This document shows positions 1-5,918 of a stretch of DNA of 5,918 nucleotides, piece by piece; the first letter of the stretch is position 1, and each line of letters begins with the position of its first letter. Source of the DNA: CAJPST01 sp041795785 (GTDB lineage: Bacteria; Pseudomonadota; Gammaproteobacteria; Enterobacterales; Pasteurellaceae); assembly GCA_041795785.1 (NCBI GenBank), contig JBHBXR010000062.1, positions 1-5,918 of the forward strand, given 5' to 3'. The notes under the pieces are model-generated. The model made no database searches. It had not been told where the DNA came from and saw only the letters and a program-made list of their open reading frames with translations. The position numbers and the translations under genes are program-made.

Positions 1-376
1 AACCACGGATGCCAACGGTATTACACCGCAAGCACCCGTCATGTATCGCGGTATGCAAGTCGGTATTGTACAACGTCTCAGCCTAAGCGAATTGGGTGAT
101 CGTGTACTGATTCATTTAGCCATTAACAATCAATACAAACATTTAGTCCGTAAAAACAGCGAATTTTGGGCGTCAACAGGCTATAGCATGGATATCAGTT
201 TAAGCGGCGCAAGTATTAGCTCCGGCACGATGTCGCAGTTGCTCAACGGCGGAATCACCTTCTCAACGGCATCCGGCAAGGTCGTTCAACCGCAAGCGGA
301 GGCAAATCAACGCTTCCGTTTATTGCGTAAATCGCCGGAGGGCGCACAAAGTTGGGATCAGGGGGCCGCACAATAG
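1..376 (+). CDS. letB: LetB (YebT)-like MCE-domain lipid transport protein, C-terminal fragment
   Basis: This is the 3' end of a gene that begins before the window. The frame is open from base 2, so the internal ATG at 41 is not its start, and it ends with TAG at 374-376, leaving 124 visible residues. The segment holds the last MCE domain: a PVMYRGMQVGIV stretch, then YKHLVRKNSEFW, GYSMDISLSG and GGITFSTASG. From memory this closely parallels the last MCE domain and tail of E. coli YebT/LetB (YRGVEVGTV, RYQHLVRNNSVFW, GGIAFATPPG). In that family, stacked MCE rings form a tunnel across the periplasm that carries lipids between inner and outer membranes, anchored by an N-terminal helix. The partner LetA (PqiA-like) would be expected just upstream, outside this view. 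The paralogue PqiB is the main alternative, but the C-terminal pattern fits LetB better. Confidence 0.85.
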   Translation, partial: TTDANGITPQAPVMYRGMQVGIVQRLSLSELGDRVLIHLAINNQYKHLVRKNSEFWASTGYSMDISLSGASISSGTMSQLLNGGITFSTASGKVVQPQAEANQRFRLLRKSPEGAQSWDQGAAQ

Positions 377-422
377 ACCCGAATCGTATGAGCGGAAATC
401 CCTATTTTTATGTTAATTTTTT

Positions 423-427
423 GGAGA
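423..427 (+). promoter_or_regulatory. Ribosome binding site that fixes the luxS start
   Basis: GGAGA lies five bases before the ATG at 433. Upstream in-frame ATGs at 352 and 388 have no comparable site; the first lies inside letB. The family N-terminus (MPLLDSF) also begins at 433, so both lines of evidence agree on the start. Confidence 0.8.
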
Positions 428-432
428 AGATT

Positions 433-942
433 ATGCCATTATTAGACAGTTTTAAAGTTGACCATACCAAAATGAACGCCCCTGCAGTGCGTGTTGCAAA
501 AACTATGACAACCCCGAAGGGTGATACCATTACTGTATTTGATTTACGTTTTGTCCGTCCGAATATTGAGATTTTATCGCCTCGTGGCATTCACACCATG
601 GAACATTTATTTGCGGGCTTTATGCGTGATCACCTAAATAGCGAAAGCGTTGAAATCATCGACATTTCACCGATGGGTTGCCGTACGGGGTTCTATATGT
701 CGTTAATCGGTGCGCCTGCGGCGGAAGAAGTGGCAAAGGCATGGGAAGCCTCCATGCGTGATGCATTAGAAAAAGTGCCGGACGAATCTAAAATTCCGGA
801 ATTAAACGAATACCAATGCGGATCGTATAAAGAGCATTCCCTTGCCGACGCACACGACATTGCAAGAAACGTATTAAAACAGCCGATCGGTATAAATCGT
901 AATGAAGATTTAACATTAGACGAAAAATTGCTAAATCCATAA
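433..942 (+). CDS. luxS: S-ribosylhomocysteine lyase LuxS (autoinducer-2 synthase)
   Basis: A complete 169-residue LuxS; the E. coli protein is about 171. It cleaves S-ribosylhomocysteine to homocysteine and DPD, the precursor of the AI-2 signal, in the cytosol after Pfs has removed adenine from S-adenosylhomocysteine. The N-terminus MPLLDSFKVDHTKMNAPAVR is nearly that of enterobacterial LuxS. The metal-site motif HTMEH gives His54 and His58 as metal ligands with Glu57 as the catalytic base. Cys83 in SPMGCRTGFY is the catalytic cysteine, and Cys129 in NEYQCGSY is the third metal ligand, so the active site is intact. The longer open frame from 352 is rejected as the start because it would overlap letB and adds a non-family extension. 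The gene lies 56 bases after letB with no clear terminator or promoter between them, so its promoter is undetermined. The family assignment is close to certain. Confidence 0.98.
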   Translation: MPLLDSFKVDHTKMNAPAVRVAKTMTTPKGDTITVFDLRFVRPNIEILSPRGIHTMEHLFAGFMRDHLNSESVEIIDISPMGCRTGFYMSLIGAPAAEEVAKAWEASMRDALEKVPDESKIPELNEYQCGSYKEHSLADAHDIARNVLKQPIGINRNEDLTLDEKLLNP

Positions 943-958
943 TTACTCATGCTTTTTG

Positions 959-977
959 TCCCCCGACTTTAGGGGGA
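959..977 (+). terminator. Short GC hairpin after luxS, possible weak terminator
   Basis: CCCCC at 960-964 pairs with GGGGG at 972-976, extended by one T-A pair (959 with 977), around a 7-base loop. It is followed by ATTTCATTTT rather than a clean T run. It begins 16 bases after the luxS stop and ends 19 bases before the exporter start. It may be a leaky terminator or attenuator between luxS and the ABC gene; the interrupted U-tract argues against strong termination. Confidence 0.4.
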
Positions 978-996
978 ATTTCATTTTAGGAAAGTT

Positions 997-2832
997 ATGC
1001 TAAACAAACTCTTCGAATGGTTTGAAAACCGTATCAATCCCTATCCCGAAGATCATCCTGCAACACCTCGTTCTAAAGTCATTCCGTTTATTTTTGAAAC
1101 AACCAAAGGAATGCGGAGCTACTTTATTACGTTAATTGTATTTGTGGCGTTTATCGGGATCATTGAAGGGATCTTATTTCAATATATGGGCGAATTGGTT
1201 GACTGGGTAAACAAATATTCCGCTCAACAGCTTTGGCAAGAAAAAGGCACCTCGCTGATTTTAATGCTGATTGTGGCGTTAATGAGTGTAGTCTTTGTCT
1301 ATCTTGCCTGCGCGATTCGCTTTCAATCTTTACAAGGTGTGTTCCCAATGCGTTTGCGCTGGAATTTCCACCGTTTAATGCTTGGTCAGAGCATGAGTTT
1401 CTATCAGGACGAATTTGCCGGACGTGTTTCCGCCAAAGTCATGCAAACCGCTCTTGCGGTACGGGATGTGCTGATGACTTGTGCTGACATGTTGGTCTAT
1501 GTGATTGTCTATCTCACCACCACCAGTGTCATTTTGATCCAACTTGACAGTTGGTTGTTCGTTCCGTTTATTCTATGGGTTATCAGTTTAGCCACGATTA
1601 TTCGCGTCTATGTACCGAAATTGGCACAAGCCGCTCAAGAGCAATCCGATGCCCGCAGCTTGATGACGGGGCGAATTACCGATGCTTACTCTAACATTGC
1701 AACGGTCAAACTGTTCTCCCACGGCAACCGCGAATCCCGTTATGCCAAAGAATCGATGGAAGAGTTTATGGTAACCGTGCATAAGCAAATGCGCTTGGTG
1801 ACCACCATTGAAACATTAACCTACTTTATCAGTATCGCGTTGATTACAGTTACCGCTGGTATCGGTTTATGGCTTTGGTCCGCCGGTCAAGTTACTGCCG
1901 GAGCGATTGCCACATCAACGGCATTGGCGTTACGCATCAAAGGATTATCCCAATGGATTATGTGGGAATTCGCCCGCCTGTTTGAAAATCTGGGCACGGT
2001 GCAAGACGGCATGGAAACCTTATCCAAACCGAAAACGATCGTCGACAAAGCCGAAGCCAAACCACTTGAAGTAATACGGGGAGAAATTCATTTTAACCAT
2101 GTGGACTTTGCTTATAATGCGAAAAAACCGTTATTAAAGGATTTTGAATTACACATTAAAGCAGGCGAAAAAGTCGGACTGGTCGGGCGAAGCGGTGCAG
2201 GTAAATCTACGCTCACTAACCTATTGTTGCGCTTTTATGATGTACAAAGCGGCTCCGTCGAAATTGACGGGCAAGATGTCCGCAATGTCACCCAAGAGAG
2301 CTTGCGCTCGCAAATCGGTTTGGTGACGCAAGATACTTCTCTTTTGCATCGTTCGGTTCGGGATAATTTACTTTACGGTCGCCCGACGGCAACGGAAGAA
2401 GAGATGTTACGTGCGGTTGAGCGTGCTTCTGCGGCGGATTTTATTCCTTACTTAACCGATGCCAAAGGCAGAACGGGGTATGATGCACACGTCGGTGAAC
2501 GGGGCGTGAAACTCTCGGGCGGACAACGTCAACGTATTGCGATTGCCCGAGTGATGTTAAAAGACGCGCCGATTTTACTACTGGATGAAGCCACCAGTGC
2601 TTTAGATTCAGAAGTCGAAACGGCTATTCAAGAGAACTTAACCGAACTCATGGAAGGCAAAACCGTGGTGGCAATCGCTCACCGCCTGTCAACCATTATG
2701 GCAATGGATCGATTGATTGTATTGGATCAAGGCGAAATCGTCGAACAAGGCAGCCACGAAGAACTCCTCGCGTTAAACGGCGTCTATGCAAAACTGTGGG
2801 CACATCAAAGCGGCGGGTTCTTACCGGAGTAA
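997..2832 (+). CDS. ABC exporter half-transporter (fused membrane and ATPase domains)
   Basis: A 611-residue type IV ABC exporter half-transporter of the inner membrane, expected to work as a homodimer or heterodimer. A cytosolic N-terminal segment with NPYPEDHP precedes membrane helices at roughly 42-64, 87-107, 162-182, 184-205 and 272-295, with a sixth less clear around 299-325. The ATPase domain starts near 362: A-loop Tyr373, Walker A GRSGAGKST at 397-405 with Lys403, Q-loop Gln445, signature LSGGQ at 506-510, Walker B ILLLDE ending Asp530-Glu531, D-loop SALD at 534-537 and switch His562. All catalytic motifs are intact. AGGA at 988-991 supports the ATG. It resembles the uncharacterised H. 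influenzae exporter I recall as HI_1051 (about 614 residues), but this is from memory. The substrate cannot be read from the sequence. A lipid or drug exporter like MsbA or a CydCD-type half are alternatives; neither is supported specifically. Confidence 0.93.
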   Translation: MLNKLFEWFENRINPYPEDHPATPRSKVIPFIFETTKGMRSYFITLIVFVAFIGIIEGILFQYMGELVDWVNKYSAQQLWQEKGTSLILMLIVALMSVVFVYLACAIRFQSLQGVFPMRLRWNFHRLMLGQSMSFYQDEFAGRVSAKVMQTALAVRDVLMTCADMLVYVIVYLTTTSVILIQLDSWLFVPFILWVISLATIIRVYVPKLAQAAQEQSDARSLMTGRITDAYSNIATVKLFSHGNRESRYAKESMEEFMVTVHKQMRLVTTIETLTYFISIALITVTAGIGLWLWSAGQVTAGAIATSTALALRIKGLSQWIMWEFARLFENLGTVQDGMETLSKPKTIVDKAEAKPLEVIRGEIHFNHVDFAYNAKKPLLKDFELHIKAGEKVGLVGRSGAGKSTLTNLLLRFYDVQSGSVEIDGQDVRNVTQESLRSQIGLVTQDTSLLHRSVRDNLLYGRPTATEEEMLRAVERASAADFIPYLTDAKGRTGYDAHVGERGVKLSGGQRQRIAIARVMLKDAPILLLDEATSALDSEVETAIQENLTELMEGKTVVAIAHRLSTIMAMDRLIVLDQGEIVEQGSHEELLALNGVYAKLWAHQSGGFLPE

Positions 2833-2835
2833 TTG

Positions 2836-2893
2836 ACAAGCGGTGAGATATCGAGAAAATTTTGCAAAAAAATCATCGGATCACACCGCTTGT
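2836..2893. repeat. Inverted pair of Apl-type DNA uptake signal sequences
   Basis: The 9-base core ACAAGCGGT occurs on the + strand at 2836-2844 and on the - strand at 2885-2893. TTTGCAAA, the short AT-rich element that often accompanies this core in Actinobacillus and Mannheimia, lies between them at 2861-2868. Uptake sequences are recognised during natural transformation in Pasteurellaceae. Facing pairs that double as terminators are a known arrangement in the family. Confidence 0.85.
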
Positions 2894-2906
2894 TTATCTG
2901 TTTTGA
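2836..2906 (+). terminator. Terminator-like hairpin made of two facing uptake sequences
   Basis: ACAAGCGGTG at 2836-2845 is the exact reverse complement of CACCGCTTGT at 2884-2893, giving a perfect 10-bp stem. After one mismatch, three more pairs follow (GAT 2847-2849 with ATC 2880-2882). The stem encloses a 30-base AT-rich loop and is followed by a T-rich but interrupted tail (TTTATCTGTTTT). It starts four bases after the exporter stop codon and is a likely rho-independent terminator for that transcript. The long loop and broken T run make its efficiency uncertain. Confidence 0.6.
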
Positions 2907-2929
2907 TCTGCCTTAAAGTTTGCTACACT
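2903..2929 (+). promoter_or_regulatory. Probable sigma-70 promoter for mltF
   Basis: An extended -10 element, TGC followed by TACACT (2924-2929), lies in the gap upstream of mltF. A partial -35 is TTGATC at 2903-2908 with a short 15-base spacer, or TTTTGA at 2901-2906 with a 17-base spacer. Transcription would start near 2936, leaving a leader of under 30 bases before the GTG. The -35 region runs into the T-rich tail of the preceding hairpin. This is a pattern match only. Confidence 0.5.
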
Positions 2930-2963
2930 GCCGTTTACTGACTGTTTTTAAAGAGAATTTATC

Positions 2964-4421
2964 GTGAAAGGTTTAGCTATTCGTCTGAGTATCGCGATTG
3001 CGCTATTGCTGTGGGCTTGGGATATGGTTTTCCCTTGGCAGAAGGCCATGCAAGCCGAAGAAAACCGCTATGCGCAAATCCAGCAACGTCAGATGTTAAA
3101 AGTCGGCATGATTAATCACCCGATCTCTTATTTCATCGGTTCGGAAGGTAAATCCGGCATTGAATACGATCTTGCCAAAGCCTTTGCCGATTACATCGGC
3201 GTCAGTCTTGAAGTGGAATCCTATGAAAACAGTGAATTGCTGTTTAACGCACTCAAACATAATGAGGTCGATATTGCCGCCGCCGGACTCTTGTTTCAGC
3301 CTGAGCAAGCCGAGCAATTTCAAATCGGTGCCAGCTATTATTCCGCCTCATGGCAGGTCGTATATCGAAAAGGGACGACGCGCCCCTATAAGATTACCGA
3401 TCTGAAAGGTGAATTGCTCGTTCCTGCCGGCAGTCCCGTGTTGCCGATCTTGCAAAACCTGCAAGAGAAAAATCCGACGTTAAAATGGAAAACGACCGAT
3501 CAGTTCACTCAAGAAGAATTATTGATTCAAGTGGCTGAAGGGAAGATTCCGTATACGGTGGCGGTTTCCATCGACGTTTCCGCCGCGCAGCAAATCAAAC
3601 CGAATGTTGCCGTCGGCTTTGATTTGACCGATGAAGTCCCGGTGGTATGGTATCTGCAGAATAACCCCTACAGCGAATTGCAGGCGGCGGTATTGGAGTT
3701 TCTCAATCAAGCCAATGAAACGGGTTTGATCTCCCGCATTGAAGAGAAATATTTTAATCACTTAGCGCGTTTTGATTATGTCGATACGCAAAGCTACTTA
3801 AAAGCGATTGAAAGCATTTTACCGCGTTATCAAGCGCTGTTTGAAAAGCATAATAACGGCATGGAATGGCAGATGTTGGCGGCAGTGGCCTATCAAGAAT
3901 CACATTGGGATCCGAACGCCACCTCACCGACCGGCGTACGGGGTATGATGATGCTGACGCGGGATACGGCGGAGCGTATGAATATCAGCGACCGAACCGA
4001 TCCGGAACAAAGCATTAAAGGTGGGGCGGAGTATTTGCGATTATTGGTCAGCCAATTACCGCAAACCATCCCTCAAGAAGATCGCATTTGGTTCGGGCTG
4101 GCCGCATATAACATGGGCTTGGGGCATGTATTGGATGTTCGTCGCTTGACCAGACAACTGGGTGGCGACCCGGACAACTGGCTGGACGTGAAAAAGAATT
4201 TACCGCTGCTTGCTGAAAAACGTTATTATAAAAACCTGAAATACGGTTACGCACGCGGCTTTGAAGCGTTTAGCTATGTGGAAAACATCCGCCGTTATTA
4301 CAACAGCATCATGAACCATCAACGGGTCAAAGAGCAAGAAGCGCAACAAACGGAAAAAGCACAGCAAAATGAAACAATGATACCGAACGGTACTAAACCG
4401 ACGGTTCAATCAGAAAAATAA
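2964..4421 (+). CDS. mltF: Membrane-bound lytic murein transglycosylase F (MltF)
   Basis: A 485-residue MltF, somewhat shorter than the E. coli protein (about 518). It cleaves the MurNAc-GlcNAc bond of peptidoglycan with formation of 1,6-anhydroMurNAc, acting in the periplasm. Residues 1-31 form a signal-like segment with a hydrophobic core at about 8-18 and no lipobox. Residues about 45-268 are a solute-binding-protein (SBP_bac_3) type regulatory domain, including GIEYDLAKAFADYIG. Residues about 285-450 are the SLT catalytic domain: catalytic Glu312 in YQESHWDPNATSP, GVRGMMMLT at 324-332, AAYNMG at 380-385 and GFEAFSYVENI at 432-442. The motif GMMMLT is typical of MltF. The start is GTG, preceded by AAAGAGAA at 2950-2957, and fits the family N-terminus. 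The C-terminal tail after 450 is Gln/Glu/Lys-rich and probably disordered. The gene likely has its own promoter and is followed at nine bases by a small basic reading frame. Confidence 0.96.
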   Translation: MKGLAIRLSIAIALLLWAWDMVFPWQKAMQAEENRYAQIQQRQMLKVGMINHPISYFIGSEGKSGIEYDLAKAFADYIGVSLEVESYENSELLFNALKHNEVDIAAAGLLFQPEQAEQFQIGASYYSASWQVVYRKGTTRPYKITDLKGELLVPAGSPVLPILQNLQEKNPTLKWKTTDQFTQEELLIQVAEGKIPYTVAVSIDVSAAQQIKPNVAVGFDLTDEVPVVWYLQNNPYSELQAAVLEFLNQANETGLISRIEEKYFNHLARFDYVDTQSYLKAIESILPRYQALFEKHNNGMEWQMLAAVAYQESHWDPNATSPTGVRGMMMLTRDTAERMNISDRTDPEQSIKGGAEYLRLLVSQLPQTIPQEDRIWFGLAAYNMGLGHVLDVRRLTRQLGGDPDNWLDVKKNLPLLAEKRYYKNLKYGYARGFEAFSYVENIRRYYNSIMNHQRVKEQEAQQTEKAQQNETMIPNGTKPTVQSEK

Positions 4422-4424
4422 GGA
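4420..4424 (+). promoter_or_regulatory. Ribosome binding site for the small basic ORF
   Basis: AAGGA overlaps the mltF stop codon and sits six bases before the ATG at 4431, an ideal position. It is stronger than the site in front of mltF itself and is the main argument that the short frame is translated, probably by coupling to mltF. Confidence 0.65.
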
Positions 4425-4430
4425 TTCTTT

Positions 4431-4571
4431 ATGTTTAGAAGACGTAAATTAAAACAAAAAACCAAACGGTTATGCAGTAACAAAGCGCGCCGCATTTTAC
4501 ACATCCATAAATTAAAACGGCGGATTGCCGGCAGACAGCGCATCGGCTTCATGATGTTGCATCAACAATAA
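4431..4571 (+). CDS. Small highly basic protein of unknown function, 46 residues
   Basis: An open frame from ATG at 4431 to TAA at 4569-4571 encodes 46 residues starting MFRRRKLKQKTKRLCSNKAR. It holds 10 Arg and 7 Lys, 3 His, one Cys (Cys15), and no Asp or Glu, for a net charge near +17. There is no signal peptide or membrane segment. Support for its being real: an AAGGA site at ideal spacing, a 9-base gap from mltF that suggests one transcript, and a stop just before the intergenic hairpin, so it fills the space between mltF and the convergent gene. I do not recognise the family. Composition suggests RNA, DNA or ribosome binding, as in ribosomal protein L34, but the sequence is not L34 (no MKRTFQPS start). 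It could be a spurious frame, since an A-rich and CGN-rich stretch would read as basic by chance. Confidence 0.6.
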   Translation: MFRRRKLKQKTKRLCSNKARRILHIHKLKRRIAGRQRIGFMMLHQQ

Positions 4572-4575
4572 AAAA

Positions 4576-4622
4576 ACAAGCGGTACGATTCTACAAATAA
4601 TTTGCAAAATCGTACCGCTTGT
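4576..4622 (-). terminator. Rho-independent terminator of the oxidase gene between convergent units
   Basis: ACAAGCGGTACGATT at 4576-4590 is the exact reverse complement of 4608-4622, a perfect 15-bp stem with a 17-base loop. Read on the - strand, the stem ends in an uninterrupted run of seven T (A run at 4570-4576 on the + strand), making a textbook terminator nine bases after the oxidase stop. On the + strand the stem is followed by ATATTCGG with no T run, so it would terminate the mltF transcript less well, though the stem may still protect its 3' end. Confidence 0.85.
4576..4622. repeat. Inverted pair of Apl-type DNA uptake signal sequences
   Basis: ACAAGCGGT lies on the + strand at 4576-4584 and on the - strand at 4614-4622. 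The - strand copy continues as ACGATT then TTGCAAA, close to the full extended Apl-type consensus of core, AT-rich spacer and TTTGCAAA (+ strand 4602-4609). The symmetry extends six bases past each core, so the two copies were matched by selection for the stem or by inverted duplication. Confidence 0.88.
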
Positions 4623-4631
4623 ATATTCGGC

Positions 4632-5918
4632 TTACTTGTATTTATCCAAATACCGATAATAGTTCATCCCGATCTTAAGCGCCATTTGTTTGACGAATTT
4701 CCCCCCTAAAATACTCGGTACTTTTAACGCTTCAAAAACGGCAAGACGTTCACCGTTCCCTTCAATCGCCTCGGCAATGATTCTTCCCGCCAGCCCCGTT
4801 AAGGCGACACCGTGTCCGGAAAAACCATGGGCAAAATAGATATTGGATCTGACCCGTCCGAAATGCGGGGTAGAATTAACGGTCATATCAACCGGCCCGC
4901 CCCAACCGTACTCAATCTTAACGCCTTCCAACTGCGGAAAGACTTCCAGCATATTGCGGCGCATCTTTTCGACCATATCGACGTTGCTGCTGGAATCACT
5001 GCCGAACAACAAACGGTTATCGGCGCTTAAACGGTAATAATCGAGAAAAATATTGTTATCGCAAACCGACATGCCGTTATTGATAATACTGTCCGCAACA
5101 TGTTGTTCCAAACGTTCCGTGGCAATCATAAAACTTTCTATCGGTAAAATTTTACGGGCTATCTTAAAACTGATTTTTTTATTGGATTTGGCATCAATAT
5201 ACGCATTGGTCGCCAATACAACGTACTGTGCGGTCACTCCGCCTTCCGGTGTGGTAATCTTCGCCGTCTTACCGTTTGTCTGCAAATCCAACGCCGGAGT
5301 ATGTTCATAAACGGAAACGCCGGCTTGCAAGCAGGCTTGTGCCAACCCCAAGCAATAGTTGAGCGGATGCAGATGCCCGGATTGGCTGTCATATAAACCG
5401 CCACAGTAAATTTTACTGCCGACGTGCCGTTCAACTTTCGCTTTATCCCACAGCTGCATGTGCTGATAGCCGAACACGTCGCGGCTGGCTTTTTCAATCG
5501 ATACCAAGTCATTCAAACGGCGCTCGTTTAACGCCAATGTGGCGTAACCTTTTTTCCAATCGCATTGAATACCGTATTTGTTGATCCGCTGCTCGATAAT
5601 CGCGATGGCTTCTAACGACATCTCCCACAACTGACGGGTTTTTTCAATACCGATTTGTTTAATATATTCATCAATACCTTCTTCAAAGCCGTTAATTGCC
5701 TGTCCGCCGTTACGCCCCGATGCCCCGAAACCAATCCGAGCGCCTTCAAGGACAATCACCCGTTTGCCTTTTTCGGCAAGCTCTAATGCGGCGGATAATC
5801 CGAAAAGTCCTCCGCCAATGACGCAAACGTCAGCGGACAATTTTTGAGTTAAATTCGGTAATTGAAAATGTATGTTACGCGTATCGGAATAATACGTTCG
5901 AATATGTTCTTGATGTGC
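4632..5918 (-). CDS. FAD-dependent amine oxidase, PuuB/OrdL-like, 5' end cut off
   Basis: The frame is open to the window edge on the - strand; 428 residues are visible, and the first codons lie beyond 5918. The TTG at 5840 is not the start: upstream residues HQEHIRTYY align with the N-terminus of E. coli PuuB (TEHTSSYY), so only a few residues are missing. Visible numbering: Rossmann GGGLFG at 35-40, Glu58 ending the second strand to bind the FAD ribose, GFGASGRNGGQ at 63-73, SGHLHPLNY, DYYRLSADNRLLFG, and GFSGHG at 365-370 closing the FAD site. Length matches PuuB (about 426). PuuB oxidises gamma-glutamylputrescine to the aldehyde with release of ammonia and H2O2 in the cytosol. I recall the H. 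influenzae homologue being annotated OrdL (HI_0499). No other puu gene is visible, so the substrate is open: another amine or amino acid is possible. The gene converges on the mltF unit. Confidence 0.9.
   Translation of the reverse strand, partial: AHQEHIRTYYSDTRNIHFQLPNLTQKLSADVCVIGGGLFGLSAALELAEKGKRVIVLEGARIGFGASGRNGGQAINGFEEGIDEYIKQIGIEKTRQLWEMSLEAIAIIEQRINKYGIQCDWKKGYATLALNERRLNDLVSIEKASRDVFGYQHMQLWDKAKVERHVGSKIYCGGLYDSQSGHLHPLNYCLGLAQACLQAGVSVYEHTPALDLQTNGKTAKITTPEGGVTAQYVVLATNAYIDAKSNKKISFKIARKILPIESFMIATERLEQHVADSIINNGMSVCDNNIFLDYYRLSADNRLLFGSDSSSNVDMVEKMRRNMLEVFPQLEGVKIEYGWGGPVDMTVNSTPHFGRVRSNIYFAHGFSGHGVALTGLAGRIIAEAIEGNGERLAVFEALKVPSILGGKFVKQMALKIGMNYYRYLDKYK

Noticed and set aside
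352..432. N-terminal extension of the luxS frame upstream to ATG 352 or 388
   Set aside because: It overlaps the letB end, lacks a ribosome site, and the family N-terminus begins at 433 with GGAGA in front.
377..432. Candidate -10 elements TATTTT (403-408) and TATGTT (409-414) before luxS
   Set aside because: No acceptable -35 lies 15-19 bases upstream of either, and the stretch is merely AT-rich.
553..561. LuxS has Val-Arg at 41-42 (RFVRPN) where E. coli has Cys-Val
   Set aside because: This position varies across LuxS proteins and is not a metal or catalytic residue, so it is not evidence of altered function.
2191..2199. AAGCGGT inside the exporter Walker A coding region as a fifth uptake sequence
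   Set aside because: It reads GAAGCGGT after CG, so it lacks the ACA start of the 9-base core, and the bases are fixed by the codons of the P-loop.
4812..5310. Open frames on the + strand inside the oxidase gene (about 64-85 residues)
   Set aside because: They are antisense shadows of a strongly conserved gene, overlap each other in different frames, and show no family resemblance.
5838..5840. TTG on the - strand as the start of the oxidase gene
   Set aside because: The frame stays open for 26 more codons to the window edge, and those residues match the PuuB N-terminus, so the gene is simply truncated by the window.
1..5918. A novel multi-gene defence, secretion or mobile system
   Set aside because: Every gene but the small basic frame belongs to a familiar family in an ordinary arrangement; no transposase, integrase, direct repeat array, toxin-antitoxin pair or RNA gene is visible.

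Overview
The window looks like ordinary chromosome from a Pasteurellaceae bacterium. The protein sequences resemble gamma-proteobacterial families (LetB, LuxS, MltF, PuuB/OrdL). All four intergenic copies of the DNA-uptake core are ACAAGCGGT, which is the Actinobacillus pleuropneumoniae/Mannheimia haemolytica ('Apl') type rather than the Haemophilus influenzae AAGTGCGGT type. I cannot name the species from this.

Layout, left to right. On the + strand are the 3' end of letB (an MCE-domain envelope lipid-transport protein, cut by the window edge), then luxS (S-ribosylhomocysteine lyase, AI-2 synthesis), then a complete 611-residue ABC exporter half-transporter. The gaps between these three genes are only about 55 bases, with one weak GC hairpin between luxS and the exporter, so partial co-transcription is possible. 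The exporter gene is followed by a hairpin built from two facing uptake sequences. A likely extended -10 promoter comes next, then mltF (lytic transglycosylase F, GTG start). Nine bases after mltF lies a small reading frame for a 46-residue, extremely basic protein with a good ribosome binding site. On the - strand, converging on this pair, is a PuuB/OrdL-like FAD-dependent amine oxidase whose first few codons lie beyond the right edge. A perfect 15-bp inverted repeat carrying two facing uptake sequences separates the converging units and has a U-tract in the oxidase direction.

How they fit together: three products act at the cell envelope (LetB between the membranes, the exporter in the inner membrane, MltF on peptidoglycan). 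LuxS is cytosolic methyl-cycle housekeeping plus signal production. The oxidase is a cytosolic catabolic flavoenzyme of uncertain substrate. I see no mobile element, CRISPR array, tRNA or rRNA, and no evidence for a new multi-gene system. The most worthwhile unknown is the small basic protein downstream of mltF. No gene-free stretch exceeds about 131 bases.
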